57,549 nt of DNA from Duganella guangzhouensis (GTDB taxonomy: Bacteria; Pseudomonadota; Gammaproteobacteria; Burkholderiales; Burkholderiaceae_D). The DNA lies in the NCBI RefSeq assembly GCF_009674535.1, contig NZ_WKJK01000027.1:1-57549 (forward strand). Direction: 5' to 3'. Below the pieces are notes generated by a model. That model was not told the origin of the DNA and did not search any database. It was given only the letters and a program-made list of their open reading frames with translations. Both the position numbers and the translations under genes were made by a program. Positions 47,718-55,359 of this stretch are shown one piece after another (the stretch's first letter is position 1; every line of letters starts with the position of its first letter).

Positions 47718-48640
47718 AGCCGCGCCGGATCGCGGCGGCGCTGGGACTGACTGTGAGTGCATGGTTGCCGGCCGCGCAAGCGCAATCGGTGGCCTTCACT
47801 TTCGACGACGGCCCGCGTCTGGCCGAAACGCCGCTGCTGTCGCCGGCGCAGCGCAACCAGGCATTGCTGGACGCGCTGTCGGCGCAGCAGGTGCAGGCCG
47901 CGTTGTTCGTCACCTGCGGCAATGGCGCCGACCGCCCGCAAGGCTACGCGCTAGCGCAGGCTTGGGGCAGGGCGGGCCACGTCATCGGCAACCACACCAT
48001 GACTCATCTTGATCTGAACAGCGCCAAGGTGACGCTGGCGCAGTATCAGCAAGAGGTGGCGGACTGCGATCGCATCACGTCCACGCTGGCGGGCTACCGC
48101 AAATGGTTCCGCTACACCTATCTGCGCGAAGGGAATACGCTGGAGAAGCGCGACGGTATGCGCGACTATCTGCGTCAGAGCGGCTACCGCGACGCCTACG
48201 TCAGTCTGGATACCAGCGATTGGCGGCTGGACGAAAAACTGGTCGACGTCCTGCGCGCCAACGCGCAAGCCGACCTGACGCCGATTCGACTAGCCTATCT
48301 GTCGCACCTGCGCCAGCGTGCCGAAGCTTATCGCGACCTGTCGCGTCAGCTGGAAGGACGTGACATCCCGCAAATAATGCTGCTGCACCACAATCTGATC
48401 AACGCGCTGTGGTTGAAGGACGCGATCCAGCAATTCAAGGACATGGGCTGGACCATTGTCACCCCCGAGCAAGCGTTTGCCGACGCGGTCTACCAGCAGT
48501 CGCCGGAAAAGCTGGTGGCTGGACAAAGCCTGCTGCTATCGATCGCCCGCAGCCGCGGCCTCGGCAAGTTCCCTGGCTGGGAGCGGCTGGTGGACGATGG
48601 CGACTTCGAGATCGAAGCCCTCAAGGCGCGGGGCCTGTAA
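47714..48640 (+). CDS. Polysaccharide deacetylase (NodB-like), exported
   Basis: 308 residues: signal peptide (cleavage near AAQAQSV), then a NodB fold with SVAFTFDDGPRL (motif 1, catalytic and metal Asp), HVIGNHTMTHLDLNS (motif 2, metal His), WFRYTYLREGNT (motif 3), and LLHHNLINALWLKDAIQQFK (motif 5). It should remove N- or O-acetyl groups from a cell-envelope or extracellular polysaccharide. Four-base overlap with the MBL gene; its 3' end overlaps the convergent Fic gene by 20 bp. Confidence 0.88.
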   Translation: MKPRRIAAALGLTVSAWLPAAQAQSVAFTFDDGPRLAETPLLSPAQRNQALLDALSAQQVQAALFVTCGNGADRPQGYALAQAWGRAGHVIGNHTMTHLDLNSAKVTLAQYQQEVADCDRITSTLAGYRKWFRYTYLREGNTLEKRDGMRDYLRQSGYRDAYVSLDTSDWRLDEKLVDVLRANAQADLTPIRLAYLSHLRQRAEAYRDLSRQLEGRDIPQIMLLHHNLINALWLKDAIQQFKDMGWTIVTPEQAFADAVYQQSPEKLVAGQSLLLSIARSRGLGKFPGWERLVDDGDFEIEALKARGL

Positions 48641-49670
48641 GCGCCTCGGAAATGAAGCCCTGCCGCGACAGCATCTGTATCACGCAGCGCAGCAGGTAGT
48701 TGTTGGTGAAGCTGATGCTGTATAGTCGTCCGCCCTCACGCACCGGCTGCAGCATTTTACGTTCGACCAGTTTGCGCAACTGATAGGCGCGCTGCGCGCT
48801 GCTAAGGTGAGGCACGACTTTGGCCAGGTCCGCAGACCTTGTCGTACCCCGTCGCACGACTTCATTGAGGATTTGCAGTTCCTCGGACGTGATCAGCTGG
48901 CGTTGCCGGGACAGCAGCAGCGCCGGCGCGAGTTCGCTACCCTGATCCGCATGGGCCAGCATATCGCAGTATTTTTCGCGGTCGTTGCAGAATACAGCCG
49001 TCGGATTCAGCACGCGGCCACCGTCTTTGACGTTGTAGCCGTATTTGATCAGCATGGCGTAAGTGAGTAGCCTGACCACGCGGCCATTACCGTTATTGAA
49101 TGGGTGTATCCAGCTGAATCGGTGATGTGCCTGAGCTACTTTTATCAGATCATATTTGGGTGCATCGGTACGGTTCACGAAATCCACCAGTTCCTGCATG
49201 TAGCTGGCGACTTGCATGGCGTCGGGCGGGAGGTGCTGCGATTGTGCGATCCGCACTTGCGTACAGCGATAGGCGCCCGGTGTGTGATCGCCTTCACGTT
49301 CCAGGTTGCGCACTGTGAGACTGTGCAGTTCGCGAATGAATTGCTCAGTGATTGGCATTTGGGGCTGGATTGCAGCCTCGACGTATTTCATCGCGCTCTC
49401 GATATTCCAGATCTCGCACAGTTGCTCGTTGTTGTGCGGGCCGCCGTTGACGGCGGCTTCGACGTAATCCGCCAGCGTGGTGTGATTGCCTTCGATACGG
49501 GCGGAACCGAGGCTCTCGAGCATGTGGAAAATGTGCTTGATCTGGAAGAACACCACTGGCGGTGTGTCGCCGTGTAATTGCAATCGACGCAAGTGCTCAA
49601 GCTCGGTCAAAACATCGACCAGCGGGGAGTCAAATGCCGGGTTGACCAGCTTGAGCGCGAAGTGGGACAT
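48621..49670 (-). CDS. Fic-domain AMPylase-type protein, class II
   Basis: 349 residues: an N-terminal helical part with the inhibitory motif S56ARIEG61 (S/T-x3-E-G/N), the Fic core with HHRFSWIHPFNNGNGRVVRL (HPFxxGNGR, catalytic His), and a C-terminal winged-helix (LITSEELQILNEVVRRGTTR, SSAQRAYQLRKLVERKMLQP). Fic proteins transfer AMP or other nucleotides onto proteins; the N-terminal Glu self-inhibits. The winged helix suggests DNA binding or self-regulation. Not in a toxin-antitoxin pair, since inhibitor and Fic are on one chain. Confidence 0.92.
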   Translation of the reverse strand: MSHFALKLVNPAFDSPLVDVLTELEHLRRLQLHGDTPPVVFFQIKHIFHMLESLGSARIEGNHTTLADYVEAAVNGGPHNNEQLCEIWNIESAMKYVEAAIQPQMPITEQFIRELHSLTVRNLEREGDHTPGAYRCTQVRIAQSQHLPPDAMQVASYMQELVDFVNRTDAPKYDLIKVAQAHHRFSWIHPFNNGNGRVVRLLTYAMLIKYGYNVKDGGRVLNPTAVFCNDREKYCDMLAHADQGSELAPALLLSRQRQLITSEELQILNEVVRRGTTRSADLAKVVPHLSSAQRAYQLRKLVERKMLQPVREGGRLYSISFTNNYLLRCVIQMLSRQGFISEALTGPAP

Positions 49671-49780
49671 CGTGAATGTACCGCGAAGACATCATGAAAA
49701 ATCTGTGAAAAATCGTCTGCAATCAAAAGCTTAGCAGCGCTCTCGCAAATTGCTATGTCAAATCCGCTGGGGGCGGATGT

Positions 49781-50386
49781 TTAATCCACGTCCTCCAGCG
49801 TATCCCAGCTGCGGCGGTATTTGGGGAGGCGGCGTTCCAGGGTGTTTTGGGCTTGCTGGTTGGCGTGTGCTACCAAGGTGAGCGCGGTGCTGAGGGCGTC
49901 GCTCATGGCTTTGGCGGCGATGGTCATCGCTTCGGCAGGCGTGGGTGGGATTTTTTTGGCATCGCGCACCAGTTGCGCGCGCAGGCGCGCGGCGTTGATC
50001 CAGTTTCTCTGGCCCGGCAGCAGTATCCACAGGTCGCGCCAGGCGTTGCGGCCGTCGCCGGCCACCTGCTTGGCCATCTGGTTAGGGGAGACGGCGTCGC
50101 CGTTGTAGACCAGATCATCGTTGATGATGCTGGCGGTGTACCAGCTGTCGTTGTTGCGCATGCGCAGGCGGCTGCCTTCAGGCAGGAACAGCTGCTTCCA
50201 TTGATAGCCGCGCGCCGGGATGGCGTCGGCGCGGCCCTTGGCAATCCACTGTTGAACCGCCTTGATCAAGGCTTCGCTGGGCGATAAGGTGCTGCCGCTC
50301 TCGCGCAAGTAACTGCGCAGCTCGTCATAAACTATTGCCGGGAGTATAGGTGGTGGGGGCTCTTGCACACTGCCTAATGCACTCAT
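49781..50386 (-). CDS. Hypothetical protein with RAMA-like domain (intact paralogue)
   Basis: 201 residues, cytosolic. Helical N-terminus (IVYDELRSYLRESGSTLSPS), then residues 60-135: RGYQWKQLFLPEGSRLRMRN, YTASIINDDLVYNGDAVSPN, VAGDGRNAWRDLWILLPGQR. This pattern of GYxWKxLFLPxGxxLR, SP-x-Q and GRNAWRDLW is like RAMA-type modules attached to restriction/methylation proteins, here freestanding. The C-terminal third is helical. A truncated copy lies at 3339-3635. No restriction genes are adjacent. RAMA assignment is from memory of the motif and should be tested. Confidence 0.65.
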   Translation of the reverse strand: MSALGSVQEPPPPILPAIVYDELRSYLRESGSTLSPSEALIKAVQQWIAKGRADAIPARGYQWKQLFLPEGSRLRMRNNDSWYTASIINDDLVYNGDAVSPNQMAKQVAGDGRNAWRDLWILLPGQRNWINAARLRAQLVRDAKKIPPTPAEAMTIAAKAMSDALSTALTLVAHANQQAQNTLERRLPKYRRSWDTLEDVD

Positions 50387-50539
50387 GTCTCATTCTCCTT
50401 GCGGGAACTGTCGGTTTTTGTCGCTTCCTGTCTGTTGGACCGCCGGGATGCCGGAGAGTTCAAAAGATGCGAATGCAGACAAAAAGAGACAGCCGTTTGA
50501 GACACGTTGCCGCAGGGATGTGTGCAACACACCCCCTAC

Positions 50540-52309
50540 CTATATCCTCAGCTTGTCCGCAGGCAAGTTGGCGAGGAATTGGTGGATCTGTGATACCACC
50601 GCCGCGCCTTCGCCCACAGCGGCGGCGACGCGTTTGGTGGAGGTGGCGCGCACGTCGCCAATGGCGAACACGCCCGGCACGCTGGTCTCCAGCGCGGCCC
50701 GCGAGGGCAAGTCGCGCGGATATACGCCGTTGGCGAAGTTGGCCTTGCACTGCGACTTGGTGACGTCAAACCCGGTGCGGATGAAGCCATTCGGATCGAC
50801 GTCCACGCCGCAGTCGCTGAGCCAGCTGGTGTTGGGATCGGCGCCGATGAACAGGAACACGCGGCACACGTCGTAGTCGCATTCCGCTTCAGTGCGGGCA
50901 TTGCGCACGCGCACCTGGCGCAAGCCATCCTCATCGCCCTCCAGCGCGACGATTTCAGTGCAGGTATGCAGCTCGATATTCGGCGTCGCCTGGATGCGCT
51001 CGATCAGATAGCTGGACATGGTGGACGACAGGCTGTCCTTGCGGATCAGCATGTGCACCTTGGACGCATAGCCCGACAAGAACACCGCCGCCTGTCCGGC
51101 CGAGTTGCCGCCGCCGACCAGAATGATCTCTTCAGTCTTGCACAGCTTGGCCTCAACCGGCGAAGCCCAGTAGTACACGCCCTTGCCCTCAAACTGCTTG
51201 AGGTTGGCCAGCGACGGCCGGCGATACCGCGCGCCGCACGACAGCACCACCGTCTTGGCCTGCAGACGCTGCAGGCTGCCGCACATTTCCACCTGCAGCG
51301 GATAGGTATCGCAGATCAACCGCCCGGCCGGTGCCGGTATCGCGATCTCGACGCCGAACTTTTGCGCCTGCACGTAAGCGCGCCCGGCCAGCGCGCGGCC
51401 CGACACGCCGGTCGGGAAGCCGAGATAGTTTTCGATGCGCGCGCTGGCGCCGGCCTGGCCGCCGTAGGCGCGGGTTTCCAGCGCCAGCACCGACAAGCCC
51501 TCCGATGCCGCATACACCGCCGTCGCCAGCCCGGCTGGACCGGCGCCGACCACGATCACATCCCACACCTTGTCGCTATCCAACTGCGGCAGCATGCCGA
51601 GGCAGCGGCCGATGTCGACCACCGAAGGATTTTTCTTGACCACGCCGTCCGGACACACCACCAGCGGCAGTTCCTCGCGTCGCGGCTGATAGTGTTCCAT
51701 CAGATCGGCGGCCTGGCGATCACGTTCGGGATCGAGCACCAGATGCGGATGGCCGTTGGCCTGCAAAAAGGTTTGCAGCGTGTGAATGCGCTCATGGCCA
51801 CGCGGCCCGACAATCACCGGCCCGCCCGACGCCTGCTCGATCAGCCCGACCCGGCGCAGGATCAGCGCGCGCACGATGCGCTCGCCCAGATCGGCATGCG
51901 CCACCAGCAACTGGCGCAGCGCCTCCGACGGCACCACCAGCACCTCGACATCGCCCTCGGCCAGGCCGTTGCCCAGCGCCGGCCGGCCCGACAGTTGCGC
52001 CACCTCGCCGCTGAACTGGCCGGGCAGGTGCGTGGTCACGTAGGCGCTGTTGCCCAGACCATCGTAACGGTTGACGCGGATGCCGCCTTTAATCACCAGC
52101 ATCAGCCCAAAGCTGGTCTTGCCGGCTTCAAAGATCATATCGCCATCCTTGAAGCACACCACATGGCCGAAGCGGTGCATATGGCGGATGTCGGTGGCGC
52201 TCAGCACCGGGAACATCTGGTGCTGGCGTTGTTCCAGGTTGAGGCCGCTCTGCGGCGCCGGATCGTCCGGGATTTCTTCGGGCAGCAGTTCGGTGGGGGC
52301 GGTCGTCAT
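50540..52309 (-). CDS. Cyclic-nucleotide-binding / thioredoxin-reductase-like fusion protein
   Basis: 589 residues. Residues 30-155 form a CNMP-type domain (LVIKGGIRVNRYDGLGNSAY, LPGQFSGEVAQLSGRPALGN), a middle part (160-240) links to a thioredoxin-like strand (LPLVVCPDGVV), and residues 250-589 form a FAD/NAD(P)H reductase: DVIVVGAGPAGLATAVYAAS, GGQAGASARIENYLGFPTGV, IILVGGGNSAGQAAVFLSGY, SVPGVFAIGDVRA. Where thioredoxin reductase has CATC the chain reads YYWASPVEAKLC, so the redox CxxC is absent. The fusion is known in proteobacteria but of unclear partner; the FAD reductase may respond to a nucleotide signal. Confidence 0.88.
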   Translation of the reverse strand: MTTAPTELLPEEIPDDPAPQSGLNLEQRQHQMFPVLSATDIRHMHRFGHVVCFKDGDMIFEAGKTSFGLMLVIKGGIRVNRYDGLGNSAYVTTHLPGQFSGEVAQLSGRPALGNGLAEGDVEVLVVPSEALRQLLVAHADLGERIVRALILRRVGLIEQASGGPVIVGPRGHERIHTLQTFLQANGHPHLVLDPERDRQAADLMEHYQPRREELPLVVCPDGVVKKNPSVVDIGRCLGMLPQLDSDKVWDVIVVGAGPAGLATAVYAASEGLSVLALETRAYGGQAGASARIENYLGFPTGVSGRALAGRAYVQAQKFGVEIAIPAPAGRLICDTYPLQVEMCGSLQRLQAKTVVLSCGARYRRPSLANLKQFEGKGVYYWASPVEAKLCKTEEIILVGGGNSAGQAAVFLSGYASKVHMLIRKDSLSSTMSSYLIERIQATPNIELHTCTEIVALEGDEDGLRQVRVRNARTEAECDYDVCRVFLFIGADPNTSWLSDCGVDVDPNGFIRTGFDVTKSQCKANFANGVYPRDLPSRAALETSVPGVFAIGDVRATSTKRVAAAVGEGAAVVSQIHQFLANLPADKLRI

Positions 52310-52454
52310 GAGGATTCCAGATATGAAGATGGTTGCACGAATGTTGCCAGTCTAGCGGAATCGCTTCCGCGCGTCTAAAGTCTTTGGAGAGGGGCCGGTG
52401 GCTTTGCTTTAACTCGGCTAAAATGATTGTTTTGGCGAACTCAAACAAGAAACG

Positions 52455-53357
52455 ATGGCTTACAAGACTCTGGAAGATACGATCGGCAATACGCCGCTGG
52501 TGCAGCTGGTGCGCCTGCCGGGCGCCGAGGCCGCGGCCCGCAACAACATCATTCTCGGCAAGCTGGAAGGCAACAACCCAGCTGGCTCGGTCAAGGATCG
52601 CGCCGCCATGTCCATGCTGAAGCGCGCCGAGGAGCGCGGCGACATCAAGCCGGGCGATACGCTGATCGAGGCCACCAGCGGCAATACCGGCATCGCGCTG
52701 GCGATGGCGGCGGCGATCCGTGGCTACAAGATGCTGTTGCTGATGCCGGAAAATCTCAGTGTCGAGCGCCGCCAGAGCATGGCCGCCTACGGCGCGCAAA
52801 TCCTGCTGACGCCAAAAACCGGCGGCATGGAATACGCGCGCGACATGGCCGAACAGTTGCAGCGCGACGGCAAGGGCATCATTCTTGACCAGTTCGGCAA
52901 CCAGGACAACGCGCGCGCCCACTACGAAAGCACCGGGCCGGAAATCTGGCGCGACACCGATGGCCGCATCACCCACTTCGTCAGCGCCATGGGCACCACC
53001 GGCACCATCATGGGCACCTCGCGCTATCTGAAGGAACAGAATCCGGAGGTGCAGATCATCGGCGCCGAGCCGGAAGAGGGCTCGTCGATTCCGGGCATCC
53101 GCAAATGGCCGGAAGCGTATCTGCCGAAGATTTATGACCGCTCGCGGGTTGACCGCGTGGAGTCGGTGTCGCAGGCGGCGGCCGAGCGCATGGCGCGCCG
53201 CATGGCGGCCGAGGAGGGCATCTTCTGCGGCATTTCGGCCGCCGGTGCCTGCGAGATCGCGCTGCGCATTTCCAACACGGTGGAAAACGCCACCATCGTC
53301 TTCATCGTCTGCGATCGCGGCGACCGTTACCTCTCCACTGGCGTGTTTCCAGCTTAA
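52455..53357 (+). CDS. cysM: Cysteine synthase B (O-acetylserine sulfhydrylase)
   Basis: 300 residues: TLEDTIGNTPLVQLVRLPGA, NNPAGSVKDRAAMSMLKRAE with the PLP-Lys, IEATSGNTGIALAMAAAIRG, FVSAMGTTGTIMGTSRYLKE and PEEGSSIPGIRKWPEAYLP. The short length and the RKWPEAYLP segment place it in CysM rather than CysK. It makes cysteine from O-acetylserine with sulfide or thiosulfate. Confidence 0.95.
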   Translation: MAYKTLEDTIGNTPLVQLVRLPGAEAAARNNIILGKLEGNNPAGSVKDRAAMSMLKRAEERGDIKPGDTLIEATSGNTGIALAMAAAIRGYKMLLLMPENLSVERRQSMAAYGAQILLTPKTGGMEYARDMAEQLQRDGKGIILDQFGNQDNARAHYESTGPEIWRDTDGRITHFVSAMGTTGTIMGTSRYLKEQNPEVQIIGAEPEEGSSIPGIRKWPEAYLPKIYDRSRVDRVESVSQAAAERMARRMAAEEGIFCGISAAGACEIALRISNTVENATIVFIVCDRGDRYLSTGVFPA

Positions 53358-53377
53358 AGCGCCGCGTAAAACGACAA

Positions 53378-53409
53378 CGCCCTCAGCCCTTGTGTAAAGG
53401 GTGAGGGCG
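53378..53409. terminator. Hairpin between convergent cysM and HTH gene
   Basis: CGCCCTCA-CCCTT...AAAGGG-GAGGGCG forms a long stem with a short loop. The T-run is poor on both strands, so terminator strength is uncertain. Confidence 0.55.
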
Positions 53410-53440
53410 CTAATTTGGCGCTGGTGACAAGCGGGCTGGA

Positions 53441-53791
53441 TCAGCCTTGGTTGTTGTTGCCGCCGCCTGGGGTTTCGCCTTCCTTAGGCTTGAATTGCTT
53501 GTCGCTGATGCGGAACTTGTTGCGGCGGTCGCCCATCAAGTAACGCAGGTCGCGGATGCTCAGGTCCGATACCTCGTGCATGCGGATCAGCAGCGAAGCG
53601 CCGACCGGCAAACGGTGGTGACGGATTTTGCTGATCACGGGCGGTGCCACTTCCAGCGCACGCGACAGTGCCGCATCATTTTTCAGACGCAGGTTCTCGA
53701 TCAGGGTATCGAGCAGGCGGTTGGGATTGTACTGCAGCAGATCATCTCCATCCGCATCGTTGTTCATGTCTATGCCGACTTGGTTTGTCAT
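53441..53791 (-). CDS. Small HTH-type protein, probable regulator
   Basis: 116 residues: after an acidic N-terminus (MNNDADGDDLLQYNPNRLLD), a Cro/C1-like helix-turn-helix is plausible at LIENLRLKNDAALSRALEVA with recognition helix PPVISKIRHHRLPVGASLLI, followed by EVSDLSIRDLRYLMGDRR. The C-terminus is Lys/Gly/Asn-rich (KPKEGETPGGGNNNQG). The ATG at 53791 has GAAGGA upstream; a longer frame to 53833 is less likely. It is preceded by a long AT-rich non-coding region. Confidence 0.65.
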   Translation of the reverse strand: MTNQVGIDMNNDADGDDLLQYNPNRLLDTLIENLRLKNDAALSRALEVAPPVISKIRHHRLPVGASLLIRMHEVSDLSIRDLRYLMGDRRNKFRISDKQFKPKEGETPGGGNNNQG

Positions 53792-54207
53792 GTCGTTTTT
53801 CCTTCTGTAAAGTTGTCCTGCAAAGTACAACACTCGGGCTTTGCTGCGTCAATGTCCATCCTTACCAGGAGAATTCACACACGGACACGGGTTCCAGGAT
53901 AACAAGTTTCATAATATATACACAATTGTACAACATCGCGCAATCTAATACTCAGCAGCAATACAAAAAAGCCTCTTCCCGCAGGGTATTGTTGTCCGAC
54001 TGCAACATTGTGTGAGAATTATACACCGACTTGTGTGATAAGCTGCTTGTGCGCACTTTTAATGAATCGCCAAAGTTAATTATATAACAATTCTTGCAAA
54101 GTAGTCCGCTTTTTACTGCTTATGTTGGAAGTGTGGATAAATAATTTCCAAGTGTCAACTAAACAATACCGTGGAGCAACCCACGGTACAAGGCGTTTTA
54201 CGCTTGC
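53792..54207. other. AT-rich intergenic region, no gene seen
   Basis: About 415 bp, markedly AT-richer than the rest of the window. Contains a palindromic ACAATTGT at 53922-53929, two TTGTGTGA direct repeats (54008-54015 and 54031-54038), an inverted TTGGAA/TTCCAA pair at 54125-54151 and a hairpin at 54167-54188. Probably the promoter and operator region of the HTH gene; no RNA gene can be supported. Confidence 0.55.
54167..54188 (-). terminator. Hairpin downstream of mltB
   Basis: TACCGTGG/CCACGGTA with a 6-nt loop, 20 bp after the mltB stop; no real U-run, so possibly a Rho-assisted terminator or 3' stabiliser. Confidence 0.45.
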
Positions 54208-55359
54208 TTACATTCCTGAAGCAGCCGTTGACGCCCCTGCGCTCCCTCTGGCCAGCCTCACCGCGCGGCCCAATTCCACCACCGACATGGCATAAAAATA
54301 ACTACGATTATATTGCGTAATTGCAAAAAAATTGTTGTTTGCGAGCCAATACTCAGTCGGCTCGGCACCATTTTGCAGGTCGACCAGGCCGTACGATTGT
54401 TGCTCCGGCACCGGCAAGGCCGAGGTCACGCCGGCCGCGCTCAGTTGCTGCGGCTGATATTTGGCGACCAGCCCCTGGTTCAACATGCTCTCCCAGGCGC
54501 GGTTGGGCGAGACGGTGGCGGCGTACACCACCGGCCCGGTCTGCTCGCGCTGCCAGCCGTGCGCGGTCAGGAAGGCCGCCACGCTGCCGATCGCGTCGCT
54601 GCTGGAGCCCTGCAGATCGATCTTGCCGCTGCCGTCGAAGTCCACCGCGTATTTCATCAGGCTGCTCGGCATGAATTGCGGCATGCCGATGGCGCCGGCA
54701 AACGAGCCTTTCAGCGCCAGCGGATCGCTGCTGGTCTGGCGCGCGAACAACAGCGTGGCCTCCAGTTCGCCGCGGAAGAATTCCATGCGCTCGCGCCGCT
54801 GCGGCGCTTCCGGATAAGAGAATGCCAGCGTGGTCAGCGCGTCCAGCACGCGGAAGCGGCCGGTATTGCGGCCGTACACGGTCTCGATGCCGATGATGCC
54901 GACCAGAATCTCGGCCGGCACGCCGTACAGCGCTTCGGCGCGGTTCAGCGCGTCGGCGTTGTCGTTCCAGAACTTGACGCCGGCGTCGATGCGCACCGGT
55001 TCCACCATCAGCTTGCTGTAGGCTTGCCAGTTCTTCGGCTTGCCGGGCGGCGCCGGCTTGACCAGCTGCACGGCGGCGTCGACATAGCGGATCTGCGCCA
55101 TCAGCGTATCCAGCTCGGCGCGGTCGAAACCGTCGCGGGCGGCGATGTCGTCAAGGAAGGCGCGCACTTCTTTCCAGTCGCCAAAGTTGACGTATTCGCC
55201 GACGTAATCGATGGCCGGCACGGCTTTCTTCTTGGGCGCAGCCGTCTTCTTTTTCTTTTGCTGGCTGGGCGGCAGCGTGTAGCCGTAACGGTCGATGGGC
55301 GCGGCGGTGGCGCTCAGGGTGGCTGCGCTGAGCAGCAGGGCGGTGATCAGAGTCTTCAT
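54208..55359 (-). CDS. mltB: Membrane-bound lytic murein transglycosylase B-like enzyme
   Basis: 383 residues with a signal peptide (KTLITALLLSAATLSATAAP), a Lys-rich stretch (QQKKKKTAAPKKK) and the SLT family 3 catalytic domain: ALYGVPAEILVGIIGIETVY with the catalytic Glu, GRNTGRFRVLDALTTLAFSY, and GSFAGAIGMPQFMPSSLMKY. No lipobox Cys is visible, so it is likely a soluble periplasmic form. It cleaves glycan strands of peptidoglycan with anhydro-muropeptide release. The start overlaps the upstream transglutaminase stop by four bases (ATGA). Confidence 0.92.
   Translation of the reverse strand: MKTLITALLLSAATLSATAAPIDRYGYTLPPSQQKKKKTAAPKKKAVPAIDYVGEYVNFGDWKEVRAFLDDIAARDGFDRAELDTLMAQIRYVDAAVQLVKPAPPGKPKNWQAYSKLMVEPVRIDAGVKFWNDNADALNRAEALYGVPAEILVGIIGIETVYGRNTGRFRVLDALTTLAFSYPEAPQRRERMEFFRGELEATLLFARQTSSDPLALKGSFAGAIGMPQFMPSSLMKYAVDFDGSGKIDLQGSSSDAIGSVAAFLTAHGWQREQTGPVVYAATVSPNRAWESMLNQGLVAKYQPQQLSAAGVTSALPVPEQQSYGLVDLQNGAEPTEYWLANNNFFAITQYNRSYFYAMSVVELGRAVRLARGSAGASTAASGM

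Noticed and set aside
48621..49670. Fic protein as toxin of a toxin-antitoxin pair with the small upstream ORFs
   Set aside because: The inhibitory motif lies on the same chain (class II), and no antitoxin-like ORF precedes the gene.
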